From a virus: 26,098 nucleotides of DNA. A program made the position numbers and the translations under genes. The stretch covers positions 1-26,098 of the IMG/VR virus record IMGVR_UViG_3300027985_001671. One strand, written 5' to 3'. Shown here piece after piece: positions 21,478 to 26,098 of this stretch (position 1 is its first letter; each line of letters opens with the position of its first letter). The notes beneath the pieces are model-generated. The model saw nothing but the letters and a program-made list of their open reading frames with translations. It was not told where the DNA came from and made no database searches.

Positions 21478-21835
21478 CTTTCTTTAACATCTCCCATAGT
21501 TCGTTTTTCTCCTCCTCGGACATGCCTGGCAGCTTTCGAGCGAAAGCCGTCATCAGCATGCGCGACTCTCCATCCAAGCTGCCCATGTCTACCGCGTCCT
21601 TCGACAGAGCAGCGGCATTGCGCAGCTCATCGCGAAAGCCGGGCTTCTGGAGCCCCTTGGCACCGAAGAACTCCTCGGTCCCATGCAGGAGCGCATCAGT
21701 AATGCGCTTCTTTCCTGTCTCAACCGCTGACAAGTAGGCAGCCGTAACATCCAGGTACTCAGCCATCTCTTTCAGTCGCACCTCGAGATCGGTCCTGTAG
21801 TTCCGCACCAATTTCCCGAACGGTGTCAGTTGCAT
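21464..21835 (-). CDS. XRE-family helix-turn-helix repressor
   Basis: The ATG at 21835 has AGGAGG 8 nt upstream on the minus strand; a longer frame from 21865 has none. 123 aa: FGKLVRNYRTDLEVRLKEMAEYLDVTAAYLSAVETGKKRIT is an XRE-type helix-turn-helix (recognition helix around VTAAYLSAVETGKK), followed by an acidic helical tail (MSEEEKNELWEMLKKGADK). With the co-encoded ImmA peptidase it is the likely lysogenic repressor or an antitoxin-like regulator. It faces the c4/antirepressor cluster across a 340-bp regulatory gap where its operators should be. Confidence 0.85.
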   Translation of the reverse strand: MQLTPFGKLVRNYRTDLEVRLKEMAEYLDVTAAYLSAVETGKKRITDALLHGTEEFFGAKGLQKPGFRDELRNAAALSKDAVDMGSLDGESRMLMTAFARKLPGMSEEEKNELWEMLKKGADK

Positions 21836-21865
21836 TTCTATACCTCCTGCCACGATGCCGCTCAT

Positions 21866-22039
21866 TTCACGGCCTTCCTAATGATGTTTAAGTGGTGGCA
21901 GCTTCTTCCTTTACGTGCCACTAGCGCTAAAGATAGTGTGGATCGGCCACCGCGTCAACCATTTTGGTTAATTTATTTTCTGCCAGGAAATCTATTCTGT
22001 ATCTGAGGTTATTTCAGTCGCCCCGCTGGGGAGTCCCGC
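21866..22039. promoter_or_regulatory. Divergent regulatory region between repressor and antirepressor
   Basis: AT-rich stretch with no gene. It contains an inverted repeat GTGGCA (21895-21900)/TGCCAC (21916-21921), AACCATTTTGGTT (21957-21969), and GAAATC (21987-21992) with TATTTC (22010-22015), half-sites resembling those of the dyads at 2089 and 3933 but with a longer spacer of 17 bp. These are plausible operators for the XRE protein. No good -35/-10 pair stood out. Confidence 0.45.
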
Positions 22040-22160
22040 TTGACAGATTTCCATCTCACTGCCACGCTTCAGTTACCGTCGCACATCGGCGGTCGGGTTT
22101 GACAGCCTGAAAGTTTCACAGGTGCGTAAGCGCCAACCTATCCGTTCGGGCGCTTTTTTT
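22040..22160 (+). ncRNA. c4-like antisense RNA of an antirepressor locus (candidate)
   Basis: The stretch TTGACAGATTTCC ... GGTTTGACAGCC ... GGTGCGTAAGCGCC followed by a terminator resembles, by my recollection, leaders that precede ash/icd-antirepressor genes in many proteobacterial prophages. In phages P1/P7, c4 RNA made from the same transcript blocks translation of icd and so of ant. Here TTGACAGA (22040-22047) is exactly complementary to TCTGTCAA (22233-22240) inside the downstream mini-ORF, and GGTTTGACAG (22096-22105) pairs with the same region less perfectly. The order c4, icd-like, ant is conserved. Confidence 0.5.
22128..22160 (+). terminator. Intrinsic terminator ending the c4-like RNA
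   Basis: AGCGCC (22129-22134) and GGCGCT (22149-22154) form the stem with a 14-nt loop, followed by seven T (22154-22160). It lies upstream of the antirepressor gene, so it would release a short leader RNA and limit expression of icd-like/ant genes. Confidence 0.75.
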
Positions 22161-22179
22161 GTGTCCGCCGGATGTTCCT

Positions 22180-22269
22180 ATGGTGGCGCGTGCGAGGAGG
22201 CCTTCGGGTCTGCCGGTTCCCTGTGACGCCGGTCTGTCAACCTTGTACGTGTCACCACCCTCTTTTTGA
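22180..22269 (+). CDS. Icd/Ash-like mini-ORF upstream of the antirepressor
   Basis: ATG at 22180, 29 aa, starting MVARARRPSGLPVPCDAG. The consensus MVxRAxxPxGxPVS is the N-terminus of Ash/Icd-type leader proteins in P1, P4 and many enterobacterial prophages, where it is translated ahead of ant or other lysis-lysogeny genes. The upstream ribosome binding site is weak (GGATG). It may act mainly as a translational control frame. An alternative 37-codon frame starts at 22172 in another phase. Confidence 0.45.
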   Translation: MVARARRPSGLPVPCDAGLSTLYVSPPSF

Positions 22270-22313
22270 CAGGGGAGGGCGGTGATTGGATGACCAGTCA
22301 CAGGAGACATGCT

Positions 22314-23171
22314 ATGGAAGCTTTCCCCTCTCTTTCGTCTTTCACCATCGGAGACGACACCCTCCCCACCGTCAACGCACGCGACCTGCATACCTTTCTC
22401 GATGTAGGCCGTGACTTCTCGACCTGGATGAAAACCCGGATCGATGAGTACGGATTCCAAGAGAATCAGGACTTTACGAGTTTTCCCCGAAATGGGGGAA
22501 AACCCCAAGGGGGGCGTCCTACAATCGACTACCACCTCACCCTCGACATGGCCAAAGAGCTGGCGATGGTCGAGCGCACCGAGCAGGGCCGCCGCGTACG
22601 CCGCTACTTCATCGAGTGCGAGCGGCGGCTGATGCAGCAGAGTGACCAACCCGTAGCCCTTACCGCCAGTGGCGCCACCGAGCGCACCCGCCTGAGTGAG
22701 CTGGTCGGCTACCTGTGCGAGCACCCGCAAGGAGTGGAGACCGACGTACTCCTGGCACACACCACCAGCCGCTACGGCCTCAAAACCTCCTCCGCACGCC
22801 GCCTGCTCTCCGCCCTGCGCAAAGTGCCGGGCGTGGTGCTGGCGGAGCTGGGCAAGGCCGTGGCCTACCGCGTCGTCGAAGGCGAGCTGGTGGACCCGCC
22901 CACCCTGGCACAACCCCTGGCCGACCTGCCCACCTTCAGCAAAGAGCAGCTCGAACACACCACCCTCGACCATCACACCCGTGTCGAACTCCACCGCCAG
23001 ATGGACCGCTTCTTCCACGAACTGCGCAGCGCCGGTGTCCAGTGCGAAGGCGTGCACCGCGTCTGGGGCGCCACCTACCACCAGCTGGTGAGCCTGCAGA
23101 ACCGCATCAGCGAGACCGCCCGCTTCCTCTCCCTGGGCAACCAGGAGCAGACCCCGCTCTGGCCGCAGTGA
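22314..23171 (+). CDS. AntA/AntB-family antirepressor
   Basis: The ATG at 22314 has AGGAG 7 nt upstream; earlier in-frame starts at 22266 and 22293 lie before that site. 285 aa. Residues about 18-88 are an AntA/AntB domain: VNARDLHTFLDVGRDFSTWMK, EYGFQENQDFTSF, IDYHLTLDMAKELAMVERT, then GRRVRRYFIECERRL, the usual domain-end helix. The remaining about 180 residues form a separate helical and beta region (GVETDVLLAHTTSRYGLKTSSARRLLSALRKV). In P1, Ant inactivates the C1 repressor and triggers lytic growth. Here it faces the XRE/ImmA pair and sits behind a c4/icd-like leader, so RNA control of its translation is likely. Confidence 0.85.
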   Translation: MEAFPSLSSFTIGDDTLPTVNARDLHTFLDVGRDFSTWMKTRIDEYGFQENQDFTSFPRNGGKPQGGRPTIDYHLTLDMAKELAMVERTEQGRRVRRYFIECERRLMQQSDQPVALTASGATERTRLSELVGYLCEHPQGVETDVLLAHTTSRYGLKTSSARRLLSALRKVPGVVLAELGKAVAYRVVEGELVDPPTLAQPLADLPTFSKEQLEHTTLDHHTRVELHRQMDRFFHELRSAGVQCEGVHRVWGATYHQLVSLQNRISETARFLSLGNQEQTPLWPQ

Positions 23172-23180
23172 GGGCCATGC

Positions 23181-23212
23181 CCGCGCTCTAAGTCCGCTCC
23201 GGGCGCGGTTTT
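23181..23212 (+). terminator. Probable terminator after the antirepressor gene
   Basis: CCGCGC (23181-23186) pairs with GCGCGG (23203-23208), followed by TTTT. The stem is short but GC-only and lies 10 bases after the stop codon. Confidence 0.5.
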
Positions 23213-23220
23213 GAACGAGA

Positions 23221-23239
23221 GTGGACTGCTAACGTCCAC
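23221..23239. promoter_or_regulatory. Short palindrome GTGGAC-N7-GTCCAC
   Basis: A perfect 6-bp inverted repeat just upstream of the ribosome-binding-site hairpin of the next gene. It could be an operator for the UDG-like gene or part of a leader fold. Confidence 0.35.
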
Positions 23240-23247
23240 CCTACTTA

Positions 23248-23290
23248 CAATCCCCTTCGTCTGCATATCACTACAGAGTGAAGGGGATTG
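23248..23290 (+). promoter_or_regulatory. Hairpin that hides the Shine-Dalgarno of the UDG-like gene
   Basis: CAATCCCCTTC (23248-23258) and GAAGGGGATTG (23280-23290) form a perfect 11-bp stem with a 21-nt loop. The right arm contains the Shine-Dalgarno AAGGGG (23281-23286), placed 6 nt before the ATG at 23293. In the folded mRNA the ribosome site would be closed, so translation should depend on opening of the stem. Confidence 0.6.
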
Positions 23291-23292
23291 GC

Positions 23293-23829
23293 ATGCGTAA
23301 ATTTATGCCATGGGTTGGCAGTCGGTACCACGAGGGGCTGTTCGGAACCAAGGTCCTGATCTTGGGCGAATCGCAGTACGGCTCTCGCGATGAAACGCTA
23401 CAGTTCACCAGCTATATCATTGAAAAATATGGCAAGAACAAGCGCAGCCGTTTCTTCACAGTGACACAGAGGCTTGTAACGTTGGACAAGAAGCGTGGAT
23501 ATATTCCGGCTGCCCAGCGAAGAGCATTCTGGGAAAAGGTGGCGTTTTACAATTATGTGCAGGAATTCGTCGGGACTAAGGCGAGGATGCGGCCAACAAG
23601 GGCGCACTGGTTGGCAGCACAGCAACCATTTCTGGAGACTGTCGAAGAGCTCAAGCCTGACGTGATCGTTGTGCTGGGAAAGGAGACCAAACGGAATCTC
23701 CCGAAGCCACTACCCTCTGGGAGATATGCCTATGTCTCGCATCCCTCGGGGCGTGGCTTCAGCTACAAGAAGTGGCAACCAGAGGTTGAGAAGGCTTTCG
23801 CTGCTGCTGGTGCAAATGTGGAGTTGTGA
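23293..23829 (+). CDS. Uracil-DNA glycosylase superfamily-like protein
   Basis: The ATG at 23293 is preceded by AAGGGG; a GTG at 23278 lies inside the hairpin stem. 178 aa, alpha/beta. Segments that fit the UDG superfamily layout are KVLILGESQYG (residues 20-30, place of the catalytic motif A), FYNYVQ (85-90), LKPDVIVVLGKETK (120-133, central strand) and VSHPSGRGFSY (148-158, motif B HPS). UDG enzymes remove uracil from DNA, leaving abasic sites. Motif A lacks the usual catalytic Asp or Asn (it is GES), so activity is uncertain. It is followed by an SRAP gene, which handles abasic sites. Codon use is more AT-rich than the phage late genes. Confidence 0.6.
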   Translation: MRKFMPWVGSRYHEGLFGTKVLILGESQYGSRDETLQFTSYIIEKYGKNKRSRFFTVTQRLVTLDKKRGYIPAAQRRAFWEKVAFYNYVQEFVGTKARMRPTRAHWLAAQQPFLETVEELKPDVIVVLGKETKRNLPKPLPSGRYAYVSHPSGRGFSYKKWQPEVEKAFAAAGANVEL

Positions 23830-23885
23830 GTCAGGGTGGCAGTAAGGGGCCATTGCTGTTATAGCGCTAGATAAGAAGCTGAACC

Positions 23886-24566
23886 ATGTGCGGTCGCTAC
23901 ACCCTAGAAAACGAGAGCGGAGATCTCTTCAGCCACTTCGACCTCGACGAGCCACCCACCCACTGGCAAGCGCGCTACAACGTGGCGCCGACGCAGCAGG
24001 TGCCGGTGATCTGCTCGGTGGAGGGTGTGGGGCGCCACTGGTATCTCATGCGCTGGGGTCTGATACCCGCCTGGGCCAAGGAGACGAGAATCGGCAACCG
24101 GCTCATCAACGCCCGCAGCGAGTCGGTGGCCGAGAAGCCCGCCTTTCGCACCGCCATCCAGCGGCGGCGCTGCCTGATACCGGCCACTGGCTTCTACGAG
24201 TGGCGCGGCCAGCGTGGTCACAAGCAGCCTTACTGGATCGGCCACCAAGCCCGCCGCCCCATCGCCTTCGCCGGTATCTGGGAGAAGTGGCGTGACCCGA
24301 ACGGGGAGCAGGTGATTCAGAGCTGCACCATTCTCACCAAGCCCGCCAACCAGCTGGTGCAACCCATCCACGACCGGATGCCGGTCATCCTCACCCCGGA
24401 CGACTACGGCCTGTGGCTGGACAAGATGGCTCTGCTGGAGGCGCTGCCGCCGCTCTATACCCCGCAGGAATACGACTGGCTGACGCTCTATCCGGTCTCG
24501 GCTGATGTGAACTCGCCCGGTGTGGAGGGGAGGCATTTGGCTGAGCCGGTGCCGGGATTGGTTTAG
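23886..24566 (+). CDS. yedK: SRAP-domain abasic-site protein (YedK/HMCES family)
   Basis: 226 aa, the usual length. MCGRYTL puts the catalytic Cys2 at the N-terminus after removal of Met. RYNVAPTQ (Asn32), LINARSE (Asn75, Arg77), GFYEW (Glu105) and IHDRMPVIL (His162) are the conserved active-site elements. SRAP proteins form a covalent thiazolidine link with abasic sites in single-stranded DNA and so protect them. Bacterial homologues are often in SOS-linked or phage operons. The upstream UDG-like gene would produce such sites, so the two could work together. No clear LexA box was found upstream. Confidence 0.95.
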   Translation: MCGRYTLENESGDLFSHFDLDEPPTHWQARYNVAPTQQVPVICSVEGVGRHWYLMRWGLIPAWAKETRIGNRLINARSESVAEKPAFRTAIQRRRCLIPATGFYEWRGQRGHKQPYWIGHQARRPIAFAGIWEKWRDPNGEQVIQSCTILTKPANQLVQPIHDRMPVILTPDDYGLWLDKMALLEALPPLYTPQEYDWLTLYPVSADVNSPGVEGRHLAEPVPGLV

Positions 24567-24618
24567 TCTCTAGGACGGACGTTTAATCAACGGCCCTAGC
24601 GGGCGCATGGAGGCAACG

Positions 24619-24834
24619 ATGAGATCATCTGCGTACAACGGCATCATGTTCGATGTGTTCAACATGGAGCTTCGTGAGGGTCATCTGTGGAGCTGCAGAT
24701 GCAGAATCCACATTCCGTCACTGGGAGATATGCCTCCCCACGAGTTCAAGTCTGAGTTCATGGCATCTAGCGAGCGGATGGCGTATGCGATGGCTCTGGA
24801 TGCTTGTCATCGGTGGATTGATGCGAACCTCTGA
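24619..24834 (+). CDS. Hypothetical protein, 71 aa
   Basis: GGAGG (24609-24613) is 5 nt upstream of the ATG at 24619; an ATG at 24607 lies on top of that site, so I prefer 24619. The sequence has YNGIMFDVFNMELREGHLWSCRCRIHIP and ends with SERMAYAMALDACHRWIDANL, a strand-strand-helix arrangement without membrane segment. I do not recognise a family. Its last 68 bases overlap a minus-strand gene tail to tail. Confidence 0.55.
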   Translation: MRSSAYNGIMFDVFNMELREGHLWSCRCRIHIPSLGDMPPHEFKSEFMASSERMAYAMALDACHRWIDANL

Positions 24835-25030
24835 TGTGCTCTTCGAGATGTTTGGCTAGGTCCAGAATGTCGTTGGCGAAGAACCTCGACTCTGGGGTGA
24901 GATGCTCGGTGTATTTGATGATGATGGTCCGCTCTTTGTGGTCAGCGCTCAGCGAGTAGAGTTCCTTCACTGAACTCGTGTCGAGTGATTTCAGGTCGAT
25001 GCCTTGGGTGATTTCGTCTAGTGAGTGCAT
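24767..25030 (-). CDS. Hypothetical protein, 87 aa
   Basis: ATG at 25030 with a GGAG about 10 nt upstream on the minus strand. The product is acidic, helix-rich, with SSVKELYSLSADHKERTIIIKYTEHLTPESRFFANDILDLAKHLEEHI and a Ser/Pro/His-rich tail. No family recognised. The 3' region overlaps the plus-strand gene; because both have reasonable starts, both are listed, but the tail past residue 68 may be non-essential extension. Confidence 0.5.
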   Translation of the reverse strand: MHSLDEITQGIDLKSLDTSSVKELYSLSADHKERTIIIKYTEHLTPESRFFANDILDLAKHLEEHIRGSHQSTDDKHPEPSHTPSAR

Positions 25031-25074
25031 ATTTTTTGGGCTCCATTTTGTTCCAGAGTATTCAGGCTCTTTGC

Positions 25075-25147
25075 TGTCCCATAGGCGCTTAGCCGGGGAC
25101 AGAAAATCAAGGAATTAGGCGCGGTTGGTGTGACCGCCTATGGGACA
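25075..25147. repeat. 13-bp inverted repeat TGTCCCATAGGCG flanking 47 bp
   Basis: TGTCCCATAGGCG (25075-25087) and its exact complement CGCCTATGGGACA (25135-25147). A further TTGTCCCGTAG is at 25303 and a GTGGGACGG at about 25328. Possible explanations are integrase arm-type sites near the attachment site, or ends of a miniature transposable element. Neither can be chosen from this sequence. Confidence 0.55.
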
Positions 25148-25205
25148 ATTTTTGAGGGTGAAATTCCAGGCGTGAGAGTGGCTTAGGGCACACAGGGAGT
25201 CTCTC

Positions 25206-25250
25206 TACGAACCAGGCGGTCGGAGGTTCGAATCCTTCCATGCGCGCCAA
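25206..25250 (+). tRNA. 3' fragment of tRNA-Arg(ACG), probable prophage right attachment site
   Basis: CTACGAACCAGG is the anticodon loop (ACG) and 3' anticodon stem; CGGTCGGAGGTTCGAATCC is variable loop plus T-arm; CATGCGCGCCA is the 3' acceptor strand, discriminator G and CCA. The 5' half of the tRNA is absent. Tyrosine-recombinase phages often integrate at this site and leave such a fragment. With the tRNA on the plus strand, the fragment marks the end of an element that lies to the left, with the intact tRNA expected at its other end. It is not a functional tRNA gene. Confidence 0.85.
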
Positions 25251-25265
25251 ATAGCAATAAAAATC

Positions 25266-25299
25266 AGGCCCTTACGATGCGTCGTGAGGGCCTTTTTTT
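25266..25299 (+). terminator. Intrinsic terminator after the tRNA fragment
   Basis: AGGCCCTTACGA (25266-25277), loop TGCG, TCGTGAGGGCCT (25282-25293), then seven T. The 12-bp stem has one G-T pair. It presumably was the terminator of the original tRNA gene. Confidence 0.92.
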
Positions 25300-25338
25300 G
25301 TCCTTGTCCCGTAGAATGTCAGTTTAGTGGGACGGTAT

Positions 25339-25370
25339 GTAGCCTGGATGACGCAAAGCGTAATCTGGGG
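25339..25370. repeat. REP-like palindromic element, copy 2 (diverged)
   Basis: GTAGCCTGGATGACGC ... GTAATCTGGGG is a variant of the element at 744-774 (GTAGCCCGGATG ... GGAATCCGGGG). Both copies lie outside the phage gene block, as expected for chromosomal repeats. Around it, 25031-25485 has no gene apart from the tRNA fragment. Confidence 0.5.
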
Positions 25371-25485
25371 AGAACGTAGCCACACTCCCTGACTGCGCCA
25401 TGTACTGCCCACACAACGCAACTGGCCCCAAACCACCCAAAGAGCTATATCCAGCCCCAAATAGTGGTCACATCAAGCCAGCCCC

Positions 25486-25732
25486 ATGCAACAGATCCTC
25501 GCCGCACTCAGCGCCAGCATCTCTGAACTCAAGCGCAACCCCACTGCCCTCATCAATCAGGCGGAGGGCGCGCCGGCGGCCATCCCACAACGTTCCCGCC
25601 GCCTACCTCATCCCTGCCGAGACCTACGAGTGCCTCTTGGAGCGTCTGGAGGACGCCTGTAGTGGCAAAATGGACAAGCAGCGCGACCACGAACAGCCCG
25701 ACGCCATTGAGATGAATCTGGATGACCTATAG
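25486..25732 (+). pseudogene. stbD: stbD-like antitoxin (Phd/YefM type), frameshifted
   Basis: From the ATG at 25486 the frame reads MQQILAALSASISELKRNP then TALINQAEGAPAAIP, the typical N-terminus of StbD-type Phd/YefM antitoxins. Near 25583-25588 about 5 bases are missing compared with the usual AILNHNVPAAYLIP sequence; the continuing part (HNVPAAYLIPAETYECLLERLED) is in another frame. The end MNLDDL and the overlap with the next start are as in intact stbDE pairs. The protein cannot be made full length, so the antitoxin is lost. Confidence 0.8.
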
Positions 25733-25945
25733 GGTCAAGTTCATCCCCACCGCCCTCAAGGCGTAGAACAAGCCGACCTCACCATCCAGCTCAGGTCAAG
25801 AAGAAGCTCAATGCTCGCACCGAGCAACCCCAACAACCCCAACAACCCCAACAACCCCAACAACCCCGCCAGCCAGCTACGCGGCTGCCACAACACCCAC
25901 AAGATCAAACGCCGACGGCAGGCTATCCCCCTGTATCAGGATAGT
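25722..25945 (+). pseudogene. stbE: stbE-like toxin (RelE type), degraded
   Basis: The ATG at 25722 overlaps the stbD end. MTYRVKFIPTALKA is the StbE start, then a TAG at 25764 interrupts where Glu-Trp is normal. Further pieces are in other frames: QVKKKLNARTEQP (near 25798-25830), NPASQLRG and THKIK (near 25862-25910). A 9-bp repeat expansion disrupts the middle and an IS begins just past the end. The toxin is inactive, consistent with loss of its antitoxin. Confidence 0.75.
25825..25867 (+). repeat. 9-bp tandem repeat (CAACCCCAA), about 4.8 copies
   Basis: Four full units and a partial fifth of CAACCCCAA inside the stbE relic. In frame it would code for Gln-Pro-Gln repeats. Probably slipped-strand expansion in a gene free of selection. 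Confidence 0.9.
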
Positions 25946-26000
25946 TGTCGCCTCCCCTTGATTTGAAAAACCGCAGGCAGGGGGCGGTGGAGAGAAAGGA

Positions 26001-26098
26001 ATGGGTCGCTACTCAACAGAGCGTCGCGAGTGGGTGCTTCGGCAGATGATGCCGCCGCAGAGCCGCTCGGTGAAGGATCTTTCGGAAGAAACAGGGAT
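26001..26098 (+). CDS. IS transposase OrfA-like protein (3' end outside window)
   Basis: ATG at 26001 with AAAGGA directly upstream (25995-26000). The 32 visible residues start MGRYSTERREWVLRQMMPP and continue QSRSVKDLSEETG, the pattern of the N-terminal helix-turn-helix region of IS3-like OrfA transposase proteins (RYSxERKxxVLxKMxPP ... VxxLxxEEGI). The protein runs off the window. The left end of the IS must be between about 25935 and 25990; I could not fix its terminal repeat. The IS seems inserted at the end of the stbE relic. Confidence 0.65.
   Translation, partial: MGRYSTERREWVLRQMMPPQSRSVKDLSEETG

Noticed and set aside
22116-23081. Minus-strand 321-codon frame opposite the antirepressor
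   Set aside because: Covers the well-supported AntA/AntB gene and its leader; composition typical of an antisense shadow.
23830-23885. LexA (SOS) box in front of the SRAP gene
   Set aside because: No CTGT-N8-ACAG-like site is present in the gap or near the UDG-like gene.
25825-25867. Possible CRISPR or satellite array
   Set aside because: Units are 9 bp without spacers, which is a simple tandem repeat.
1-26098. Integrase, terminase, endolysin or classical holin genes
   Set aside because: Searched in all listed frames; no recognisable motif (Arg...HxxR..Tyr, Walker A plus nuclease, or muramidase/amidase signatures) was found.

Overview
The window is GC-rich, proteobacterial-type DNA and is mostly a lambda-like siphovirus prophage. 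Best guess for the host is a gammaproteobacterium: the codon use is strongly G/C-ending, a tRNA-Arg(ACG) 3' end ends in an encoded CCA, and REP-like GTAGCCCGGAT...ATCCGGG elements, an Ash/Icd-like and antirepressor region and StbDE remnants are present. A genus cannot be named from this sequence alone.

Layout. (1) 1-2090, left flank: the 3' part of an ATP-dependent DNA ligase, a REP-like element, a promoter overlapped by a palindrome in front of an apparent Rrf2-regulator gene remnant, a small Cys-rich membrane protein, and an unrecognised minus-strand gene. (2) 2167-8999, head and head-tail genes in lambda order: gpW, portal, ClpP-type protease fused to major capsid, DUF2190-type decoration protein, a small membrane protein, FII-like, Z-like, U-like, tail tube, and a small acidic-N-terminus protein. 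(3) 9055-19545: a 1472-aa tape measure and a six-gene tail-tip cluster with two lectin-like (LamG-type) segments. Most genes are coupled by ATGA/GTGA overlaps. (4) 19471-20182: an imperfect tandem duplication. Each unit carries a hairpin leader and a 56-aa single-span membrane protein. (5) 20255-23212, minus-strand lysogeny genes (GIY-YIG-like protein, 48-aa protein, ImmA/IrrE peptidase, XRE repressor) facing a plus-strand c4-like RNA, an Icd/Ash-like mini-ORF and an AntA/AntB antirepressor. A likely small RNA sits at 20840-20939. (6) 23248-25030: a UDG-superfamily-like protein and an SRAP (YedK/HMCES) protein, both linked to abasic-site DNA repair, then two small unknown genes that overlap tail to tail. 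(7) 25206-25250: a 3' tRNA-Arg(ACG) fragment, the probable right attachment site. Beyond it lie a terminator, a second REP-like element, a broken stbDE toxin-antitoxin pair, a 9-bp tandem repeat and the start of an IS transposase.

How it works together. Late genes run as one plus-strand block. Two almost identical dyad elements sit just upstream of gpW and of the protease/capsid gene. Lysogeny control appears layered: an XRE/ImmA repressor-protease pair on one strand, and an RNA-controlled antirepressor on the other. No terminase, integrase, replication or recognisable lysis gene is in the window. Terminase is normally immediately upstream of gpW, so the element is either truncated or rearranged on its left side, or its packaging genes lie elsewhere.

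Most interesting are the duplicated membrane-protein units whose leader hairpins show compensatory base changes, the candidate small RNA with a CCUCC loop, the c4/icd/ant-like switch, the internal Nu3-like start in the protease-capsid gene, and the UDG-like/SRAP pair with a sequestered ribosome binding site. All functional statements come from reading the sequence. No database search was run.
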